Positions 38,493 to 49,543 of a DNA stretch of 64,000 nt are shown here, in pieces. Source of the DNA: Sphingomonas sp. Y38-1Y. Its GTDB lineage: Bacteria; Pseudomonadota; Alphaproteobacteria; Sphingomonadales; Sphingomonadaceae. The DNA lies in assembly GCF_032391395.1 (NCBI RefSeq), contig NZ_CP135916.1, positions 2,108,001 to 2,172,000 on the forward strand, given 5' to 3'. The notes beneath the pieces are model-generated. The model worked only from the letters and a program-made list of their open reading frames with translations. It was not told the origin of the DNA and searched no databases. How positions within the stretch are numbered: position 1 is the first letter of the stretch; each line of letters opens with the position of its first letter. The translations under genes and the position numbers were made by a program.

Positions 38493-39501
38493 GGGTCGAG
38501 GGCGGCCCCGCCGCGGCCGAGCTGTTCGCGGCGCTGCCGGTGGCGGTGCTGGTGCTGGATCCCGGTGACGGGATCGTCTTCGCCAACGGCGCCTGCGAGC
38601 TCCTGCTCAACCAGTCCGACCGATCGATGCGCGGCCTCGGCCTGACGCAGGTGCTGGTGCTGCCGGAGGAGTTCGTGCGCGGGCGGGAGCGCGGCGGCCT
38701 GGCGCTGCTCGACACAGACCTGGTCACCCGCCGCGGCCACCGCATCCGCGTCGACATGATCGAGGCGATGCTGCCGGAAAGCGGCTGGCGCGTCGTCACG
38801 CTGCATGACGCGAGTGCGGGACGCCGGCACGGTGTGGGCGATCGCGGCGGTGCACGGGCGGCGATGGGCGCGGCGGCGATGCTCGCGCACGAGATCAAGA
38901 ACCCGCTGTCGGGCATCCGCGGCGCGGCGCAGCTTCTGGCCGACGAAAGCGGCGAACAGGAACTGACCGGCCTCATCACCACGGAGGTCGATCGCGTCGC
39001 CGCGCTGATCGACCGCATGCAGGACTTCACCGACACGCGCCCGCCGGCGCTGGAGGGGGCGAACATCTATCCGCTGCTCGCCCATGCCAAGCGGCTGGCA
39101 CAAGCGGGGTTCGCGCGCGGCGTGACGATCGAGGAACGGTTCGACCCGTCACTGCCCGACGTGCTGATCGACCGGGACCGCTTCGTCCAGGTGATGGTCA
39201 ACCTGATGAAGAACGCGGCGGAAGCGCTGCAGGGCCGGCGCGATCCGCGGATGCAGATCAGCACCGCCTACCGCCACGGCATGTCGGCGAGCACGGCGCC
39301 GGGCCGCCCACGCCAGAAGCTGCCGATCGAAATCTGCGTCGTCGACAATGGCCCGGGCGCGCCTGCCGACATCGCCGAGCATCTGTTCGAGCCGTTCGTG
39401 TCGGGCAAGCCGGAGGGGCAGGGGCTCGGCCTGCCGCTGGTCGACAAGCTGGTGCGCGACATGGGCGGGATCGTCGCCTATGCTCGCGAGGGAGAGCCTG
39501 A

Positions 39502-40992
<1,491 letters not shown>

Positions 40993-41052
40993 CGGCAGGA
41001 TGAGCGAAAGAATGTGTTTTCGCGGCCACGCTGACGTTGTACCGTTGCAACG

Positions 41053-43317
41053 ATGGAGGCTGTGGCCGTTCCCGATGCGTTGACGACCGAACCGCGCCGC
41101 CGGCTGAGCGTCACGCCGCTGGTCGAGCTGGGTGTGCTCGCGGCGGCGATCGCGATCGGTATCGCCACCTATTTCATCATCACCGCCGACCCCAGTTCGC
41201 CGCGCCCGCTGACGCCGCCGCTGGTGGCATTGCTGATGGTCGCCAACCTGGTGCCCGCGGTCGCGCTGATCGTGCTGATCGGCCGCCGCATCGCGATCAA
41301 GCGCGCGGCCGAAACGGCGGCAGGGGGGCAGGGGCGGCTCCACGTCCGGTTGGTCGCGCTGTTCTCCGTCCTCGCCAGCGTGCCGATGATCCTCGTCACG
41401 ATCGTCGCATCGATGCTGTTCCAGTACGGCGTCGAGTTCTGGTATTCCGACCGCGCCAAGGACATGATCGAGCGGGCGGCGACGCTCGCCAACGAATCCT
41501 ATGTCGAGATGACCCGCTGGGTCGATGGCGAGAACATCGCCGTCGGCAAGGACGTCGCCAATCTGCTGTCGAGCGGCTACGGCTTCGACTCCCCGGAATT
41601 TGTCGGCACTTACGCGCAGAGCGTGCTTCAGCGCAGCTTGGCCGAGTCGATCATCTTCGGCGTGTCGCCCAAGGGCGAGATCCTGACCTTTGCCCTCCTC
41701 GACCCGTATGAGCGTGGGCTGGCGAGCAGCATTCGCATCGAAGATGCCCGCGCCGTGCTGGCGGGCAAGCCGAGCGTGGTGATCGTGAGTGGCGAGCGGG
41801 TTCAGTCGATCGCGCCAGTGCCCGGCACGCAATATCTCGTGGCCTCCAGCCGCGTCGTCGGCGCCAAGGAGCTGATGCAGCGTAAGCAGCGGGCCGAGGG
41901 TGTGGTCGCCGACTATCGGGCGTTGCGCGAACGGTCCCGGTCGCTCCAGCTTCGCTTCAACCTCGCGCTGCTCGGGATCTCGCTGTTCATCGTCGGGCTT
42001 GCGGTCTTTGCAGCGCTTGCCATCGCCGATCGCCTCGTGCGGCCGGTGAACGATCTTGTCGACGCCGCGCGCCGTGTGGCCGGCGGCAATTTCGACGCTC
42101 GTGTCAGCACGCCCAAGCGGATGGACGAGGTCGGCACGCTGGCGGGCGCGTTCAACACGATGACCGAGCGGCTGAAGGAGCAGACCGGCGCCCTCGTCGC
42201 CGCGAACGCGGAGTCGGAAGGGCGCCGTGCGCTGATCGAGGCGGTGATGTCGGGCGTCTCCGCGGGCATCGTGTCGATCGGACCGGGGCGGACGGTGCGG
42301 CTGATCAACAGCTCGGCCGCGAGTCTCCTCCAGACCGGCGAGGCGAGCGCGATCGGGCGTCCGCTCGCCGAGATCGCGCCCGAGCTCGACGCGCTGCTGG
42401 GCAGCGACCAGCGCGAAGCGGTGGTGCAGCTGACGCATGGCGGCGAGGCGCGGACGCTCGCGGTCAAGATCACGCGCGACGCCGCCGGGCCGATCCTGAC
42501 CTTCGACGACATCACCCAGCAGCTCGCCGACCAGCGCCGTGCCGCCTGGGCCGACGTCGCACGCCGAATCGCGCACGAGATCAAGAACCCGCTCACCCCG
42601 ATTCAGCTCGCGGCCGAGCGGCTCCAGCGCCGTTACGGCCGTCAGATCGATCCCGCCGACACGACCTTCCCGCGCCTGACCGAGACGATCGTCCGTCAGG
42701 TCGGCGACCTGCGGCGCATGGTCGACGAGTTCTCCTCCTTTGCGCGGATGCCCAAGCCCGTGTTCCGCCGCGAGTCGCTGGTCGACATCGCGCGCCAGTC
42801 GCTGTTCCTGCACGAGGTCGGGCATCCCGACATTGCCTTCCGCCTCGACCATGACGCCGACGCACCGGTCACGCTCGTCTGCGATCGGCGCCAGATCGGC
42901 CAGGCGCTGACCAACATCATCAAGAACGCCGCCGAGGCGATCGGCGCGCGCGATGGCGAGGAACTGCCCCCCGGCGAGGTCGTGCTGACGCTGGGCGAGG
43001 CGGATGGGCGCGTGCTCCTCAGCGTCGCCGACAATGGCGTCGGCCTCCCGCTGGAGCGCGACCGCATCGTCGAACCCTATATGACGACGCGCAGCCGCGG
43101 CACTGGCCTGGGCCTCGCGATCGTCAAAAAGATCGTCGAGGAGCATATGGGCTCGATCGGCTTTGCGGACCGCCCCGGCGGCGGCACGATCGTCACGCTC
43201 GCCTTCGACGCGCGCGCGCTCGCGCCGCTGGCGATCGTCGAGGATGCCGAAGCGACGCCGATGATCGACGACGACCGCCTCCACATGTTGACTCGTAACC
43301 GGAAGCCAATGCCATGA
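41053..43317 (+). CDS. ntrY: Membrane sensor kinase NtrY
   Basis: Redox/nitrogen-linked histidine kinase partner of NtrX. Transmembrane segments lie at about 24-45, 57-80, 98-122 and 303-328. A periplasmic sensing region (125-300) precedes a HAMP domain, a PAS-like domain (about 385-490), the H-box RIAHEIKNPLTPIQLAAERL, N-box LTNIIKNAAEAIG and G-boxes DNGVGLPLERDRI and RGTGLGLAIVKKI. At 754 residues it is typical. It lies 60 bases after ntrC and overlaps ntrX by 4 bases. Confidence 0.95.
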   Translation: MEAVAVPDALTTEPRRRLSVTPLVELGVLAAAIAIGIATYFIITADPSSPRPLTPPLVALLMVANLVPAVALIVLIGRRIAIKRAAETAAGGQGRLHVRLVALFSVLASVPMILVTIVASMLFQYGVEFWYSDRAKDMIERAATLANESYVEMTRWVDGENIAVGKDVANLLSSGYGFDSPEFVGTYAQSVLQRSLAESIIFGVSPKGEILTFALLDPYERGLASSIRIEDARAVLAGKPSVVIVSGERVQSIAPVPGTQYLVASSRVVGAKELMQRKQRAEGVVADYRALRERSRSLQLRFNLALLGISLFIVGLAVFAALAIADRLVRPVNDLVDAARRVAGGNFDARVSTPKRMDEVGTLAGAFNTMTERLKEQTGALVAANAESEGRRALIEAVMSGVSAGIVSIGPGRTVRLINSSAASLLQTGEASAIGRPLAEIAPELDALLGSDQREAVVQLTHGGEARTLAVKITRDAAGPILTFDDITQQLADQRRAAWADVARRIAHEIKNPLTPIQLAAERLQRRYGRQIDPADTTFPRLTETIVRQVGDLRRMVDEFSSFARMPKPVFRRESLVDIARQSLFLHEVGHPDIAFRLDHDADAPVTLVCDRRQIGQALTNIIKNAAEAIGARDGEELPPGEVVLTLGEADGRVLLSVADNGVGLPLERDRIVEPYMTTRSRGTGLGLAIVKKIVEEHMGSIGFADRPGGGTIVTLAFDARALAPLAIVEDAEATPMIDDDRLHMLTRNRKPMP

Positions 43318-44690
43318 CCCTCGACATCCTCGTCGTCGACGACGAACGCGATATCCGCGAGCTGGTGGCAGGGGTCCTCGAAGACGAAGGCTATGAGACG
43401 CGCGCCGCGGCCGACAGCGACTCCGCGCTCGAGGCGATCGCGACGCGGCGGCCCAGCCTCGTCCTGCTCGACGTCTGGCTGCACGGATCGCGGCTCGACG
43501 GGTTGGAGTTGCTTGAGGAGATCAAGCGGCGCGATCCGTCGCTGCCCGTGCTCGTCATCTCCGGCCACGGCAATCTCGACACCGCGGTGGCGGCGATCCG
43601 GCGCGGCGCCAGCGACTTCATCGAAAAGCCGTTCGAGGCGGAGCGCCTGCTCCTCCTCGTCCAGCGCGCGACCGAGACCGAGCGGCTTCGCCAGGAGGTC
43701 GAGAGCCTGCGCGCGAGTGCCGGCCGCGACACCGACCTGACCGGCGCGTCGGCGGCGATCAACACCGTGCGCGCGACGCTCAAGCGCGTCGCTTCGACCG
43801 GGAGCCGCGTGCTGATCTCGGGTGGGCCGGGGGTCGGCAAGGAGGTTGCCGCCCGTCTGCTTCATGCCTGGAGCCAGCGGTCGAACCTGCCGTTCGTCAT
43901 CGTCAGCGCCGCGCGAATGACGCCGGAGCGCGTCGAGGAGGAGCTGTTCGGGGTCGAGGAAGCGGGCGATCTCGTCCGCCCGGGGCTTCTCGAACAGGCG
44001 CATGGCGGCACGCTGTTCCTCGACGAGATCGCCGACATGCCGGTCGCGACACAGGCGCGCATCCTTCGCGTGCTGACGGACCAGAGCTTTACCCGCGTCG
44101 GCGGCACGCGCGTGGTCAAGGTGGATGTCCGCGTCGTGTCGGCGACGGCGCGCGACCTGATGGTCGAGATCGGGGAGGGGCGGTTCCGCGAGGATCTCTA
44201 CTACCGCCTCAACGTCGTGCCCGTCGTCATCCCGCCGCTGGCCGACCGGCGCGAGGACATCCCGCCGCTGGTCGAGCATTACGTCGCGCGCTACGCCGCG
44301 GATCGCCGCGTGCCGACGCCCGAGGTCGCACCCGATGCGATGGTCGCGCTGCAAAGCTATGAATGGCCGGGCAATGTCCGCCAGCTTCGCAACGTTGTCG
44401 AGCGGACCGTCATCCTCGCGCCCGGCGATCGGATCGGTCGCATCGACCTCGACCTGTTGCCGCCCGAAGTGCTTCAGACCGGCCGCGACGGCAGCGGGCT
44501 GGGCGCGAGCGCGATCATGGGCACGCCGCTTCGCGAAGCACGCGAGACGTTCGAGCGCGAGTATCTGCGCGTCCAGATCCGCCGCTTCTCCGGCAACATC
44601 AGCCGCACCGCGAGCTTCATCGGGATGGAGCGGTCGGCGCTACATCGTAAGCTCAAGCTTCTGGGCATCACCGAAACCCGCGACGAGTAA
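43314..44690 (+). CDS. ntrX: Response regulator NtrX
   Basis: NtrC-family regulator paired with NtrY. The receiver (1-120) has VVDDERDIRE and phospho-Asp in VLLDVWLHGS. The AAA+ domain has Walker A GGPGVGKEVA and Walker B GGTLFLDEIADMP, and a C-terminal Fis-like helix-turn-helix (SRTASFIGMERSALHRKL). The GAFTGA sigma-54 contact loop is missing: at that place the sequence reads ELFGVEEAGDLVRPGLLEQ. It probably does not activate sigma-54 in the usual way, as also noted for other alphaproteobacterial NtrX proteins. The ATG overlaps the ntrY stop. Confidence 0.95.
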   Translation: MTLDILVVDDERDIRELVAGVLEDEGYETRAAADSDSALEAIATRRPSLVLLDVWLHGSRLDGLELLEEIKRRDPSLPVLVISGHGNLDTAVAAIRRGASDFIEKPFEAERLLLLVQRATETERLRQEVESLRASAGRDTDLTGASAAINTVRATLKRVASTGSRVLISGGPGVGKEVAARLLHAWSQRSNLPFVIVSAARMTPERVEEELFGVEEAGDLVRPGLLEQAHGGTLFLDEIADMPVATQARILRVLTDQSFTRVGGTRVVKVDVRVVSATARDLMVEIGEGRFREDLYYRLNVVPVVIPPLADRREDIPPLVEHYVARYAADRRVPTPEVAPDAMVALQSYEWPGNVRQLRNVVERTVILAPGDRIGRIDLDLLPPEVLQTGRDGSGLGASAIMGTPLREARETFEREYLRVQIRRFSGNISRTASFIGMERSALHRKLKLLGITETRDE

Positions 44691-44693
44691 GCT

Positions 44694-44721
44694 GGACGAT
44701 CGTCGCAATCGTCCCTATTTT
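44694..44721 (+). terminator. Intrinsic terminator after ntrX
   Basis: GGACGAT (44694) pairs ATCGTCC (44708) around a 7-base loop, followed by CTATTTT. It begins 4 bases after the ntrX stop. A second GC-rich hairpin (CGCGCC...GGCGCG) lies at about 44730-44745. Together they suggest hfq is mainly expressed from its own promoter in this 119-base gap. Confidence 0.6.
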
Positions 44722-44809
44722 CGAGCCACGCGCCGTCTTGGCGCGCGACCGACGCCGCTCTCAATCGGCGCACAGCGGGTAAACCCCGCCAAGAACAAGG
44801 GATCGACCG

Positions 44810-45301
44810 ATGGCCGACAAGCAGACCTCACTCCAGGATCAGTTCCTCAACGCCCTCCGCCGCGCCAAGACGCCGGTGACGATGTTCCTCGTCAAGGGTG
44901 TGAAGTTGCAGGGCATCGTCACCTGGTTCGACAATTTTTCGGTCCTGCTGCGCCGCGACGGCCAGTCGCAGCTCATCTACAAGCACGCGATCTCGACGAT
45001 CATGCCGACCGGCAATCTCGATCTGGCGCCGATCATCGACAGCGTGTCGGATAACGGCAGCAAGAACCCGGTCCTTCAGGAAATTTTCCTGAGCGCCGTC
45101 CGCCGTCAGCAGGAGCATGTGACCATGTTCCTCGTGAACGGCGTGATGCTCCAGGGTCAGATCGCCGCCTTCGACCTGTTCTGCATGCTGCTCCAGCGCG
45201 ACGGCATGTCGCAGCTTGTCTACAAGCACGCCGTGTCGACGATCCAGCCCGCCAACCCGCTCAACCTGGCCGAGGAGCAGGCACAGGGCGACGCCGCCTG
45301 A
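44810..45301 (+). CDS. hfq: RNA chaperone Hfq, tandem two-domain form
   Basis: Sm-like RNA chaperone for small-RNA pairing. Unlike the ~80-100 residue norm, this 163-residue protein carries two complete Hfq domains, about residues 5-70 and 84-150. Both keep the Sm2 motif YKHA and the FDxF strand. The proximal-face SLQDxF of domain 1 is VLQEIF in domain 2. The distal-face lysine (E. coli Lys31) is kept in domain 1 (KGVKLQG) but is Met in domain 2 (NGVMLQG). Three chains could form a pseudo-hexamer. AAGGGA precedes the ATG; hflX follows after 8 bases, the standard hfq-hflX order. Confidence 0.96.
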   Translation: MADKQTSLQDQFLNALRRAKTPVTMFLVKGVKLQGIVTWFDNFSVLLRRDGQSQLIYKHAISTIMPTGNLDLAPIIDSVSDNGSKNPVLQEIFLSAVRRQQEHVTMFLVNGVMLQGQIAAFDLFCMLLQRDGMSQLVYKHAVSTIQPANPLNLAEEQAQGDAA

Positions 45302-45309
45302 GCCCGCCG

Positions 45310-46602
45310 ATGAGTAGTGGGTTCGATCGCGACGCCGAGGAGTTCGCCCGCGGCGCGCGCGCCATCGTCGTGCTTCCAGATCAGGGCGGCGCCAGCCGTG
45401 AGGTCGATGCGCGGCTGGAGGAGACCGCCGGTCTCGCCGCCGCGATCGGGGTCGAGGTGGTCGAGCGTGTCGGGCTGCGCGTCCGCACGCCGCGACCCGC
45501 GACATTGATCGGCGGTGGTCAGGTCGAGAGCCTGCACGAGCGCGTCGAGGCGCTTGGCGCCGGTCTGGCGGTGTTTGACGCGGCATTGACGCCGGTGCAG
45601 CAGCGCAACCTGGAGACCGGCCTCGGCTGCAAGGTTATCGACCGCACCGGCCTAATCCTCGAGATCTTCGGTGAGCGCGCGCGGACGGCCGAGGGGCGGT
45701 TACAGGTCGAGCTCGCCCACCTCGACTATCAATCCTCGCGCCTCGTGCGAAGCTGGACCCACCTCGAGCGGCAGCGCGGCGGCTTCGGCTTCCTGGGCGG
45801 TCCCGGCGAGACGCAGATCGAGGCCGACCGGCGAATGATCCGCGACCGCATGGCGCGCCTTCGCCGCGAGCTCGATCAGGTGAGCCGCACGCGCACGCTC
45901 CACCGCGATCGGCGCCAGCGGGCGCCCTGGCCGGTCGTCGCGCTCGTCGGCTATACGAATGCTGGCAAGTCGACGCTGTTCAACCGCCTGACCGGGGCGG
46001 GGGTGATGGCCGAAAACCTGCTGTTCGCGACGCTCGATCCGACGCTGCGGCAGGTGGCGCTGCCGGGGATCGACAAGGCGATCCTGTCGGACACGGTGGG
46101 CTTCGTGTCGGAGCTGCCGACGCAGCTGGTCGCGGCCTTCAAGGCGACGCTGGAGGAAGTCATCTCGGCCGACCTCCTCATCCACGTTCGCGATGTCGCG
46201 CATCCCGACAGCGAGGCGCAGCGGCAGGATGTCGAGGATGTGCTCGGCGAGATCGGCGTCGATCCCGAGACGCCGCGGATCGAGGCATGGAACAAGCTGG
46301 ATGCGCTGGACGACGAGCGTCGCGGCGAGGTGATCGAGGACGCGGCGGCGCGCGGTGACGTGGTCGCAATCTCCGCCTTGACGGGGGAGGGCGTCGACGA
46401 CCTCGTCGCTACCGCCGCCGCCCGCCTGACGGCGGAACACCGGCGTTTCATCCTGACGCTGGATCCGGGCGACGGCGCAGGGGCGGCGTGGCTGCACCAG
46501 CATGGCGAAGTGCTGGACCACTGGATCGACGACGACGGCGCGCATTACGAAGTACGGCTGGCGCCGGAAGATCACGAGCGGTTCGTCAGCCGGGCAGGGT
46601 AG
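45310..46602 (+). CDS. hflX: Ribosome-associated GTPase HflX
   Basis: GTPase that splits or rescues stalled ribosomes, particularly under stress. The N-terminal HflX domain (about 20-190) includes LIGGGQVESL and GFGFLGGPGETQIEADRRMI. The G domain has G1 VALVGYTNAGKSTLFN, G3 DTVGF and G4 NKLD. Length 430 residues is typical. It is the last gene of the dusB-to-hflX series and probably cotranscribed with hfq. mazG is convergent 24 bases downstream. Confidence 0.96.
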   Translation: MSSGFDRDAEEFARGARAIVVLPDQGGASREVDARLEETAGLAAAIGVEVVERVGLRVRTPRPATLIGGGQVESLHERVEALGAGLAVFDAALTPVQQRNLETGLGCKVIDRTGLILEIFGERARTAEGRLQVELAHLDYQSSRLVRSWTHLERQRGGFGFLGGPGETQIEADRRMIRDRMARLRRELDQVSRTRTLHRDRRQRAPWPVVALVGYTNAGKSTLFNRLTGAGVMAENLLFATLDPTLRQVALPGIDKAILSDTVGFVSELPTQLVAAFKATLEEVISADLLIHVRDVAHPDSEAQRQDVEDVLGEIGVDPETPRIEAWNKLDALDDERRGEVIEDAAARGDVVAISALTGEGVDDLVATAAARLTAEHRRFILTLDPGDGAGAAWLHQHGEVLDHWIDDDGAHYEVRLAPEDHERFVSRAG

Positions 46603-46626
46603 CGCCTGGGTTTGGCAAACGCGGCG

Positions 46627-47373
46627 TTAACCTCGTTCGGCGCGCTTCGCGGCCACCCATAGCGCTTCCTTGGCTTCCAGTTCCAGCGCCGGGAACGCGT
46701 CGCCCGCTGACGCTTCCATCGCTTGAAAGCGGCGCTCGAACTTGCCGTTGGCGACCCGAAGCGCCGCCTCTGGATCGATGCGGTGATGGCGCGCCCAGTT
46801 GACGACGGCGAACAGCAGGTCGCCGACCTCTTCGGTGCGATGCTGGTCGTCGGCGGCGCTCTCGACCTCGGCAATCTCCTCGTCGATCTTGGCACGAGCC
46901 CCGCTGGCGTCGGGCCAATCGAAACCGACCCGGGCGGCGCGGTTCTGAAGCTTCTCGGCGCGGGTGAGCGCGGGTAGGCCCAAGGCAACGCCCGCCAGCG
47001 CGCCGCCGTTGGATTTGGCCGCACGTTCCTCGGCCTTGATGACCTCCCACAGATGGTGACCGCCATCGGCGCGGTCGCCGAAGATGTGTGGGTGTCGGCG
47101 CTCCATCTTGTCGCTGATCGATGTGACGACGTCGGCCAGCGTGAACGCGCCGGCTTCCTCGGCCATGCGGCTGTGAAAGACGACCTGGAGGAGCAGGTCG
47201 CCAAGCTCGTCGCGAAGGTCGTCCATGTCGCCGCGCTCGCATGCGTCGGCGACCTCGTACGCTTCCTCGATCGTGTATGGTGCGATCGATCGGAAATCCT
47301 GAGCGACGTCCCACTCGCAGCCGCGTTCCGGATCGCGGAGGCGGGCCATGATCGCCACCAGACGCTCCATCAT
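46627..47373 (-). CDS. mazG: Nucleoside triphosphate pyrophosphohydrolase MazG
   Basis: Hydrolyses NTPs and dNTPs to monophosphates, a house-cleaning role. Two MazG helical domains are visible; the first has WDVAQDFRSIAPYTIEEAYE and DDLRDELGDLLLQVVFHSRM, the second EEVGDLLFAVVNWARH. These acidic Glu/Asp clusters bind Mg2+. Length 248 residues matches the tandem form. The ATG at 47373 is followed directly by a second ATG, both after GGGGGG. Its position next to hflX is common in alphaproteobacteria. Confidence 0.95.
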   Translation of the reverse strand: MMERLVAIMARLRDPERGCEWDVAQDFRSIAPYTIEEAYEVADACERGDMDDLRDELGDLLLQVVFHSRMAEEAGAFTLADVVTSISDKMERRHPHIFGDRADGGHHLWEVIKAEERAAKSNGGALAGVALGLPALTRAEKLQNRAARVGFDWPDASGARAKIDEEIAEVESAADDQHRTEEVGDLLFAVVNWARHHRIDPEAALRVANGKFERRFQAMEASAGDAFPALELEAKEALWVAAKRAERG

Positions 47374-47415
47374 CCCCCCATCTCCGCAAGTTCGATAATA
47401 TACATTATGTAAAGC

Positions 47416-48006
47416 TCAGCTGCGTTTGGGTTCGAGGATGAGCGTGCGACCCTCAACCCGCCAGCTACCCAGCCGCGACAGGAAGTTCATGCCGACGACG
47501 CTCATCTCGCCGAAGCTTGGCGAAATGACGACCGACAGATCGCGCGTTTCCAGGTCGCCGATCGCGAACGTCTCGGCGACCCCGCGACGGGCCTGGACCT
47601 GTCCATTGGCGGTCGCCAGGATCACCGGCATTCCGCCCTCGGCCTTGACGCCCGCAGCCTGCGCCGCGCTCTCGGACAAGGCCGTGATCGTCGCGCCGCT
47701 GTCCACCAGCATCCGCTGGCGCGTGCCGTTAATGCGGACATCGGCATAGAAATGACCATCAGGCGACTGGCGGATGCGAACCGTGTCGCCCGAGACCTGC
47801 TGGCCCGTCAGCCCGGCCTGCTCGGCAAACAGCGCGATGCGATCCTGGTTGTTGAACAGCACGAACAGCACGCCGGCGATCGCCACCCAGCCGAGCACGT
47901 TGCGGATCAGCACGCCCGCCGACACGCGCCGCACGGTGAGCGCGCTCAGCACCAGCACCAGCGCGCCGACACCCCAGATCAGCTCGACACCCTGATCGCC
48001 GGTCAT
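47416..48006 (-). CDS. Membrane-anchored retropepsin-like aspartic protease
   Basis: Clan AA aspartic protease of the single-domain bacterial type. Two hydrophobic helices (about residues 8-25 and 34-51) anchor it in the inner membrane, and the protease domain (about 80-196) would face the periplasm. The catalytic motif is MLVDSGATITALS, with the hydrophobic-hydrophobic-Gly block MNFLSRLGSW near the C-terminus. It should act as a dimer. Its ATG overlaps the stop of the MBL hydrolase gene (ATGA). Substrate is unknown. Confidence 0.88.
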   Translation of the reverse strand: MTGDQGVELIWGVGALVLVLSALTVRRVSAGVLIRNVLGWVAIAGVLFVLFNNQDRIALFAEQAGLTGQQVSGDTVRIRQSPDGHFYADVRINGTRQRMLVDSGATITALSESAAQAAGVKAEGGMPVILATANGQVQARRGVAETFAIGDLETRDLSVVISPSFGEMSVVGMNFLSRLGSWRVEGRTLILEPKRS

Positions 48007-48767
48007 GGCACCAGCTCCATGCCGTCATAGCCAAGCTCGACCCCGGTTGGCAGCGCGGCGTTAACCGTGCGATAGTCCATCGAATTGTCCATGTGGATCA
48101 GCACCGCGCGGCCGGGTTCGACCCGCTCGATATGGTCGAGCGCGAGCGGCAGATGATTGTGCGACGGATGCGGGTGGCGGCGCAGCGCGTCGAGGATCCA
48201 CACTTCGCAACCTGCAAATGAGTCTGCCATTTCGTCGGTAAGTGCATGGAAGTCGGTTGAATAGACGATCCGTTTACCATTTTGTGTGAAGATGAGCCCG
48301 GCACTGGTGATCTCGCCATGCGGCTGATCGACCACATCAATCTCGACCCCGCCGATCGTGATCCGATCCGGCAGCACCGACAGCGAAGCGACCGGCCGAT
48401 AGCCGCCGCCGCCACGGAAGATATAGCCGAACCGCTCGTCCAGCACCGCCGCGGTCGCAGGCCGGGCCCAGCACGGCACCCGCTGCCCCAGCGAATGCGC
48501 AAGCTGGCGCAGGTCGTCGATCCCATGCGTGTGGTCGGCATGGTCGTGGGTCCAGATCACCGCATCGACGCGGCCGACATTGGCGGCGTTCAGCTGTTCG
48601 CGCATGTCGGGACCGGTATCGATCAGGATGCGCGTGTTGCCGCTTTCGACCAGCGCGGCACAACGCGTGCGGCGGTTGCGCGGCTCGCTCGGATCGCAAT
48701 CGCCCCAGTCGTTGCCGATCCGCGGCACGCCGGACGAGGTGCCGCAACCGAGCAGCGTCAGCTTCAC
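48003..48767 (-). CDS. MBL-fold metallohydrolase (PhnP-like)
   Basis: Metallo-beta-lactamase-fold hydrolase of about 254 residues, resembling PhnP and RNase Z-like phosphodiesterases. The two-metal motif THDHADHTHGIDDL is intact, as are IDTGPDMREQL and YSTDFHAL. The GTG at 48767 overlaps the tatD stop (GTGA). In alphaproteobacteria this gene regularly follows metG and tatD. It could cleave cyclic nucleotides or phosphodiesters; no phosphonate genes are near, so a phn role is unlikely. Confidence 0.9.
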   Translation of the reverse strand: MKLTLLGCGTSSGVPRIGNDWGDCDPSEPRNRRTRCAALVESGNTRILIDTGPDMREQLNAANVGRVDAVIWTHDHADHTHGIDDLRQLAHSLGQRVPCWARPATAAVLDERFGYIFRGGGGYRPVASLSVLPDRITIGGVEIDVVDQPHGEITSAGLIFTQNGKRIVYSTDFHALTDEMADSFAGCEVWILDALRRHPHPSHNHLPLALDHIERVEPGRAVLIHMDNSMDYRTVNAALPTGVELGYDGMELVP

Positions 48768-49543
48768 GCGCGCGTCTTCGCGAACAATGCGTGGAAGTTG
48801 GCGGCGGTCGCCTCGCCCAGCGCCTCCGCCGTGGTGCCGCGCAGGGTGGCGAGGAAGGCACAGGTGTCGGCGACGAAGCCCGGCTCGCCCGGCTTGCCCC
48901 GGTGCGGCACCGGCGCAAGGAACGGCGCATCCGTTTCGATGAGCAGTCGCTCGATCGGCAGCCGCGCGGCGGTTTCCTGAAGATCGCGCGCGTTCTTGAA
49001 CGTCACGATCCCGGAAATCGAGATGTAGAAGCCGAGGTCCAGCATCCGGTCGGCGAACGGACCGGTGCCGGTAAAGCAGTGGATGACGCCGGGAAAGGCC
49101 CCCTTCCCCAGTTCGTTCTCCAGCAACGCGGCGGTATCGTCCTCGGCATCGCGGGTATGAACGATGATCGGCAGGCCGGTCTCTCGCGCGGCGGCGCAGT
49201 GCGCGCGGAAGCTCGACGCCTGTGCCGCGCGATCGCTGTGATCGTAGTAATAGTCGAGCCCGCATTCGCCGAGCCCGACGACCCGCGGGTGCCGCGCCGC
49301 CTCGATCAGCTTGGCCGCATCGACGTCCGGGTGCTGATCCGCCTCGTGCGGGTGGATGCCCACGCTGGCCCAGACATCGGACTCCCGCTCGGCAACCGCA
49401 ATGACGTCGCCCCACTCACGCTCGCGCGTCGAGATGTTGAGCATCGCGGTCACGCCGCGCGCGCGGGCGCGTTCGAGGACCTTGGCCTGTTCCTCGACCA
49501 ACCCCTTGTAGTTCAGGTGACAATGGCTGTCGGCCAGCGTCAT
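48764..49543 (-). CDS. tatD: TatD-family metal-dependent deoxyribonuclease
   Basis: TIM-barrel hydrolase with 3'-5' DNase activity in characterised members. Metal ligands are visible in DSHCHLNY (His-x-His), GLGECGLDYYYDHS (Glu), VHTRDAEDD (His) and HCFTGTG, with the final Asp in LIETDAPFLAP. Length 259 residues is standard. The ATG at 49543 overlaps the metG stop (ATGA). It lies between metG and the MBL hydrolase gene in a continuously overlapping series. Confidence 0.95.
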   Translation of the reverse strand: MTLADSHCHLNYKGLVEEQAKVLERARARGVTAMLNISTREREWGDVIAVAERESDVWASVGIHPHEADQHPDVDAAKLIEAARHPRVVGLGECGLDYYYDHSDRAAQASSFRAHCAAARETGLPIIVHTRDAEDDTAALLENELGKGAFPGVIHCFTGTGPFADRMLDLGFYISISGIVTFKNARDLQETAARLPIERLLIETDAPFLAPVPHRGKPGEPGFVADTCAFLATLRGTTAEALGEATAANFHALFAKTRA

